NCBI GenBank assembly: GCA_965214375.1 | Contig: OZ243947.1 | Coordinates: 2,666,001 to 2,730,000 of the forward strand | Source of the DNA: Endobugula sp965214375 | GTDB lineage: Bacteria > Pseudomonadota > Gammaproteobacteria > Pseudomonadales > Cellvibrionaceae | Reading direction: 5' to 3' | DNA: 64,000 bases | Shown: positions 60,114 to 64,000 of the stretch, piece after piece | Layout: each line of letters opens with the position of its first letter | How positions within the stretch are numbered: position 1 is the stretch's first letter | Translations under genes and position numbers: made by a program | The notes under the pieces: model-generated | Told to the model about the DNA's origin: nothing | The model's input: only the letters and a program-made list of their open reading frames with translations | The model's database searches: none

Positions 60114-61503
60114 ATGGTGGTCAAGGTATCGACACGCTGAATGGTGGTCTTGGTGATGATGTTTACTACGTCGATCATATTAATGATCTAGTTGGTGAGT
60201 CGTCCGATCAAGGAATTGATACCGTGTACTCTTCTAGCAATTACACCTTAAGTGATAATGTTGAAGCGCTTACCTTGTTAGAGCATTGGGCAGCAATACA
60301 TGCGACAGGTAATGATCAGGATAATATTATTATGGGTAATACCCGGAATAATTTCCTAGCAGGCGCTGAAGGTAATGACACACTTGATGGTGGTATGGGT
60401 AATGATACCTTAATAGGCTCTTATGGCGATGATGTCTACTATGTAGATAGCGCGTTGGATCAAGTGACTGAATTTGTGGCTGAGGGTGTTGATAGTGTTT
60501 ATTCTAGCGTTAATTACACATTAAGTGACTATGTTGAAAACCTTGAACTAACAAGTACTGCGATAGAGGCAACAGGTAATAATCTGGATAATGTATTGGT
60601 AGGTAACGACCAAGATAATAGTTTAAATGGTTTGGCTGGTAATGATGAGCTTTACGGTGGCGATGGTCATGACCGCTTTTATGTCAGTAGTGCTAATGAT
60701 CAGGTAATCGAATATGCGGATCAAGGTATTGATACTGTTCATTCACGTATGAGTTACACCTTGAGTGATCATATCGAAAATCTGGAAATTTATGATGCTG
60801 GTATTCTTGGCATGACTATTGGTACTGGTAATACATTAAATAATATTATTACCGGCAGTGATTCTGAAAACCATCTGTTAGGTTTAGAGGGAGATGATGT
60901 CATCCGAGGTCGTTATGGTAACGATTTACTTGATGGTGGCGAAGGTAACGATACATTGGATGGTGGTGTCGGCAGTGATACATACCTATTCGATATTGGC
61001 AGTGATACCGACCATATTATCGAGTCAGCAACCGATATTACATCGACTGACCAAGTGGACTTTGGTGCTGGTATTACTATTAATGATTTCGGGTTTACGC
61101 GTACAGGTAATGACCTGACCATTAATATTGATCAAACCGATGATGAGTTGGTAATTGACAATTGGTATACACAAAACAACACTGTTGAGCAGTTTGTAAC
61201 ACGCAGCGGTGATGTATTGTTAAATACTAATGTGGAGCAACTGGTTCAGGCGATGGCAACGTTTAACCCACCAGAAGGTGAAGTGACTATTCCGCAACAT
61301 GTACGAGACGATGTTGAAACTGTCATTGTAGGAGCGTGGAGCTAGTCGTTTCTCTTTTTTTACATAGGAGCTGACAGGGACTGTTGGTTCTTACGTTAAG
61401 TAGCGTATTACTTTTTAATGTTGTTAATTTTTTCTATTTTTGGCTGAATTATTGCTAAAATAACTATGTCGAATAAAAAATATTCAGCAATAGAGCGTTA
61501 TTT

Positions 61504-62490
61504 ATGCAGCGTAGACAGGTGTTAACAGGTTTATTGGCGTGCACAGCGGCGGGCTTATTTCCTCGTTCACGGCAACTGACGTCCCCTATTGAGGAAGCGG
61601 TTGCCGCTATCCCTTATGTGGATCCGGTTAATGATCATGAAAACCGTGTGGTGTTATTGCCTTCACAAGTGCCTGAGAAATCGTTAGCCTCGCTACCGGA
61701 CTCCTCCGATGAAAATCAAGTTCAGCAAACGGATAATACAGAGACCACCGTAACAACGGTTACATCATCCACGGTCAAGCAAGCGGTATTGAAGAGTATC
61801 GATTTTGCCAAAGATTACGAGGATGATATTTTTGTGACTGCTCAGGAAGAACGCTTATTGCATGCTGTGACAGCACGTTTGGGTCGTTTACAAAAAACCG
61901 TGGGTTATGGCAATTTTAATATTATAAATTTTGATGATGCGTTGATTTTTGCCAAGCGCTTTTCTCAGATTGGAGCGTTCACGGCGGCAGAAACGGCTTT
62001 TATTGAAAAGGTATTTACTTTTAATGCCCCAGACTATGGTTTTTATGGCAATAAAGTCAATGAATCGCTGACATCATCCATTAAAAAATCCAGTGTATTT
62101 AAAGTACCTGCTAGTGGTCATTATCTGTTTAAAGATCAGTCCTTGGCGTATTACGAAAAGATACGTGGCAACATCGGTGAAGGTTTGATATTGACCTCGG
62201 GCGTGCGTTCTAATGTAAAACATTTGCATTTGTTTTTGGCAAAAGCAATTCGTGTGAAGGGGAATCTTTCACGTGCCTCACGTTCTCTGGCACCACCGGG
62301 ATATTCCTACCATGGTGTGGGTGATTTTGATGTGGGCCGTAAAGGGTGGGGGGCTAGAAACTTCACCGATGATTTTGCGAAGACCGATGAATTTAAGCGT
62401 ATGCAAGACCTTGGATATATCGCAATACGCTATGACCACGGCAATACCTTAGATGTTCGTTTTGAACCGTGGCATATTAAAGTGGCTTAA
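61504..62490 (+). CDS. VanY-type D-alanyl-D-alanine carboxypeptidase
   Basis: This is a 328-residue exported protein starting MQRRQVLTGLLACTAAGLFP, with an RR pair that may be a Tat signal. A low-complexity linker rich in Thr, Ser and Val follows. The C-terminal M15 peptidase domain has SGVRSNVKHLHLFL, the zinc motif SYHGVGDFDVG and the final EPWHIKVA. It would trim the last D-alanine from peptidoglycan stems in the periplasm. The first 157 bases after the RTX gene, before this gene, contain nothing I recognise. Confidence 0.87.
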   Translation: MQRRQVLTGLLACTAAGLFPRSRQLTSPIEEAVAAIPYVDPVNDHENRVVLLPSQVPEKSLASLPDSSDENQVQQTDNTETTVTTVTSSTVKQAVLKSIDFAKDYEDDIFVTAQEERLLHAVTARLGRLQKTVGYGNFNIINFDDALIFAKRFSQIGAFTAAETAFIEKVFTFNAPDYGFYGNKVNESLTSSIKKSSVFKVPASGHYLFKDQSLAYYEKIRGNIGEGLILTSGVRSNVKHLHLFLAKAIRVKGNLSRASRSLAPPGYSYHGVGDFDVGRKGWGARNFTDDFAKTDEFKRMQDLGYIAIRYDHGNTLDVRFEPWHIKVA

Positions 62491-62545
62491 TAAGAGTTGT
62501 GTGATAGAGTATCCCTCCCCATTGTTCTGCATGTAAAAAATACAT

Positions 62546-63409
62546 ATGTCTCAAACAAACGCTATCGTGCTGAAATTTAGCTGCACTGACCAGCCGGGTA
62601 TTGTCGCGGCGGTCGCTAATCTATTTGCCCTACAAGGGTTTAATCTTCGTGAGTCTTCTCAATTTGAGGATGTGTCTACGTCGCGTTTTTTTATGCGTAC
62701 CGTCTTTGAGTCCTGTGAGGTACCCAAGGATTTGGACAAAGTGAAAACGGGTTTTCAGCCTCTGGCAGAACGTTATGCTATGGATTGGGAATTGCACGAT
62801 AAAGCAGTGAAACCCAAGGTGTTAATTGCCGTATCGCAATGGCAGCATTGTTTGAGCCATTTGCTCAATAGTTGGAAACGCGGCGCTTTACCGGTTGATA
62901 TTGTTGCGGTAGTTTCCAATCATGAAGTATCCCGATCCTTATGCGAATGGTATGGTATTCCTTTTCATTACTTGCCAGTTAGTAAGGATAATCAGGTGGA
63001 GCAAGAGCAACATATGGAAAGGTTGCTGACCGATACTCAAGCCGATTTTTTAGTGCTAGCTCGTTATATGCGAATTTTGTCCGACGACATGTGCCAGCGT
63101 TTAAAAGGTAAAGCGATTAATATTCATCATTCATTTCTGCCCGGTTTTAAAGGCGCCAGACCGTATCATCAGGCCTATGATCGTGGTGTTAAATTGATTG
63201 GAGCAACCGCTCATTACGTTACCGCTGAGCTTGATGAGGGACCAATTATTGAGCAGGCGGTTGAACGTGTCAGACATGTTAATACGCCTGAAGAACTCGT
63301 CGAAATAGGTCAGGATATTGAAGCCATGGTGCTCAATCGTGCCGTTAAATGGCATGCCGAGCATCGGGTGTTACTCAATGATAACAAAACCGTTGTTTTT
63401 GATCGCTGA
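62546..63409 (+). CDS. purU: formyltetrahydrofolate deformylase
   Basis: This is a 287-residue enzyme that hydrolyses 10-formyltetrahydrofolate to formate and tetrahydrofolate, balancing one-carbon pools. An N-terminal ACT domain (LKFSCTDQPGIVAAVANLFA) is followed by a formyltransferase-like domain with the catalytic set in INIHHSFLPGFKGARPYHQA and the aspartate in AELDEGPIIEQ. The length is close to E. coli PurU (280). It is intact. Confidence 0.95.
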   Translation: MSQTNAIVLKFSCTDQPGIVAAVANLFALQGFNLRESSQFEDVSTSRFFMRTVFESCEVPKDLDKVKTGFQPLAERYAMDWELHDKAVKPKVLIAVSQWQHCLSHLLNSWKRGALPVDIVAVVSNHEVSRSLCEWYGIPFHYLPVSKDNQVEQEQHMERLLTDTQADFLVLARYMRILSDDMCQRLKGKAINIHHSFLPGFKGARPYHQAYDRGVKLIGATAHYVTAELDEGPIIEQAVERVRHVNTPEELVEIGQDIEAMVLNRAVKWHAEHRVLLNDNKTVVFDR

Positions 63410-63502
63410 TGTTTCCTTGTTGATAAATATTGACTCAATATCATCTTTTATTTTTTTTGTTACGTATCATCTTTTATACATATAAAAATAGGCTGAAAAA
63501 TT

Positions 63503-64000
63503 ATGCGTCTGGAAAAAATCTTATTACCCCTATTATGTTTGTTCTTGTTGTCTGGGTGCGGTGTGTTCGGTAATAGTGATGTTGAAATAGCGCCTTATCA
63601 GCTGTTAGAACAAGAAGGTCAGTTTGAAATTCGCCATTATCAGCGTCTAACTTTGGTGACCACCTCCATGGAATCCTCGCAGGAAAGATCAGGGCCATTT
63701 CGAAAATTATTTGCTTATATTTCCGGAGGTAATCAACAGTCCCAAAAGATTGATATGACCGCTCCTGTGTTTATGACTCAGACCGAGTCAGAGATACACA
63801 CAATGTCATTTGTATTGCCCCAGAACTTTTCACTGGAAGATGCTCCCTCTCCCAAAGACAGGACGGTGGTGTTAGAAGAGTTAAGTGATTATCAGGTGGC
63901 TGTGATCCGGTTTTCGGGTCGTTTACAGCCGCAAAATATCCAGAAACATCGGGTATTATTGCAAGAGTGGATAAATAAAAAAAACTTAATAAGTACTGGT
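63503..64000 (+). CDS. SOUL haem-binding family lipoprotein (partial, cut by window end)
   Basis: The visible 166 residues begin MRLEKILLPLLCLFLLSGCG with lipobox LSGC. The SOUL domain follows with YQLLEQEGQFEIRHYQRLTL, GNQQSQKIDMTAPVFM and the V..LP.NF strand. SOUL proteins bind haem or related tetrapyrroles in some organisms; bacterial members are little studied. ATG 63503 is chosen because the signal peptide starts there. The C-terminus lies beyond the window. Confidence 0.85.
   Translation, partial: MRLEKILLPLLCLFLLSGCGVFGNSDVEIAPYQLLEQEGQFEIRHYQRLTLVTTSMESSQERSGPFRKLFAYISGGNQQSQKIDMTAPVFMTQTESEIHTMSFVLPQNFSLEDAPSPKDRTVVLEELSDYQVAVIRFSGRLQPQNIQKHRVLLQEWINKKNLISTG

Larger units (their letters stand above)
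51173..60990 (+). repeat. RTX nonapeptide repeat blocks
   Basis: GGxGxDxLx calcium-binding repeats occur in blocks at about 51173-51500, 51764-52110, 53550-54080, 57160-57480, 57790-58545 and through 60990, with an outlier at 47229-47330. Typical units are GGEGNDELD, GGAGNDTLQ and GGSGNDVIDG. They form beta rolls that fold only in millimolar calcium, after export. Codon use varies between units, but the dense GGTGGT pattern makes the DNA repetitive and prone to assembly error. Confidence 0.92.
45778..61345 (+). pseudogene. giant RTX calcium-binding protein, one frameshift and four in-frame TAA
   Basis: About 5,190 codons encode a type I-secreted RTX protein. The N-terminus (MSYQFLPNEIDQLLGVID, ALLWFDGAILVNRGE) matches large marine RTX proteins. 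Then come helical modules, a glycine zipper, several blocks of GGxGxDxLx repeats, a cadherin-like region, DxNxDG loops, a tandemly duplicated 271-residue unit and a C-terminal tail. The frame shifts at a run of seven G (46140-46146). TAA interrupts it at 48788, 49106, 51611 and 53426. All four lie in one frame with family sequence on both sides. The last piece is open for over 2,600 codons. Probable targets are host or bacterial membranes; that is inference. Confidence 0.9.

Noticed and set aside
51173..60990. CRISPR-like regular repeats
   Set aside because: The periodicity is 27 bases encoding GGxGxDxLx nonapeptides in an open frame, with no spacers of uniform length and no cas genes.

Overview
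The window is a chromosomal segment of a gammaproteobacterium. GC content looks moderate, in the mid-40s by eye. Housekeeping neighbourhoods such as prfB-lysS, ffs-dnaX-ybaB-recR and hrpA beside mlaA fit a marine group near Cellvibrionales or Alteromonadales. That placement is inference; nothing here fixes the genus. Core genes are intact (rapA, prfB, lysS, dnaX, recR, rnd, hrpA, mlaA, tal, dusA, purU). Many accessory genes carry in-frame stops or single-base frameshifts. This pattern suggests recent, ongoing gene loss, as in an organism that has narrowed its niche.

Layout. 1-4800: the clpB tail, a broken zinc-ribbon gene, a multicopper oxidase and rapA. 4858-7346 (minus strand): a bufferin-type copper RiPP cluster, with precursor (DUF2282) and partner (DUF2063) intact but the MNIO enzyme (DUF692) and DoxX protein broken. 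7459-11211: S1/P1 nuclease, prfB with its programmed +1 frameshift, two hairpin repeats, lysS. 11216-15382: a broken fatty acid hydroxylase, a rhodanese, a LysR regulator and three SnoaL-like genes, one broken. 15390-17426: a pterin synthase homologue, a small unknown and a lytic transglycosylase. 17518-22083: SRP RNA, dnaX with a canonical -1 slippery site, ybaB, recR, rnd, ycgL. 22170-31898: a membrane protein, a VWA protein, an ABC exporter, hrpA, a third hairpin repeat, mlaA, hemG. 31983-34048: a small mobile island with an oxidoreductase remnant, a Phd/PIN toxin-antitoxin pair with broken toxin, an attC-like site and a dead IS110-family transposase. 34092-40674: a lipoprotein, a PilZ protein, a response regulator phosphatase with its STAS partner, TerB, transaldolase, dusA and a glycosyltransferase.

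40817-61345 holds the most striking locus. It is a type I secretion operon (ABC exporter, HlyD-type adaptor, HlyC-type lysine acyltransferase, an unknown lipoprotein) followed by a giant RTX protein of about 5,190 codons. Every gene in the operon is interrupted, yet the interruptions are few and reading frames between them are long, so the loss looks recent. 61504-64000 returns to ordinary genes: a VanY-type carboxypeptidase, purU and a SOUL-family lipoprotein cut by the window end.

Two programmed frameshifts (prfB +1, dnaX -1) must be kept apart from the pseudogene lesions. All three stop codons end intact genes here, which argues against stop-codon reassignment.
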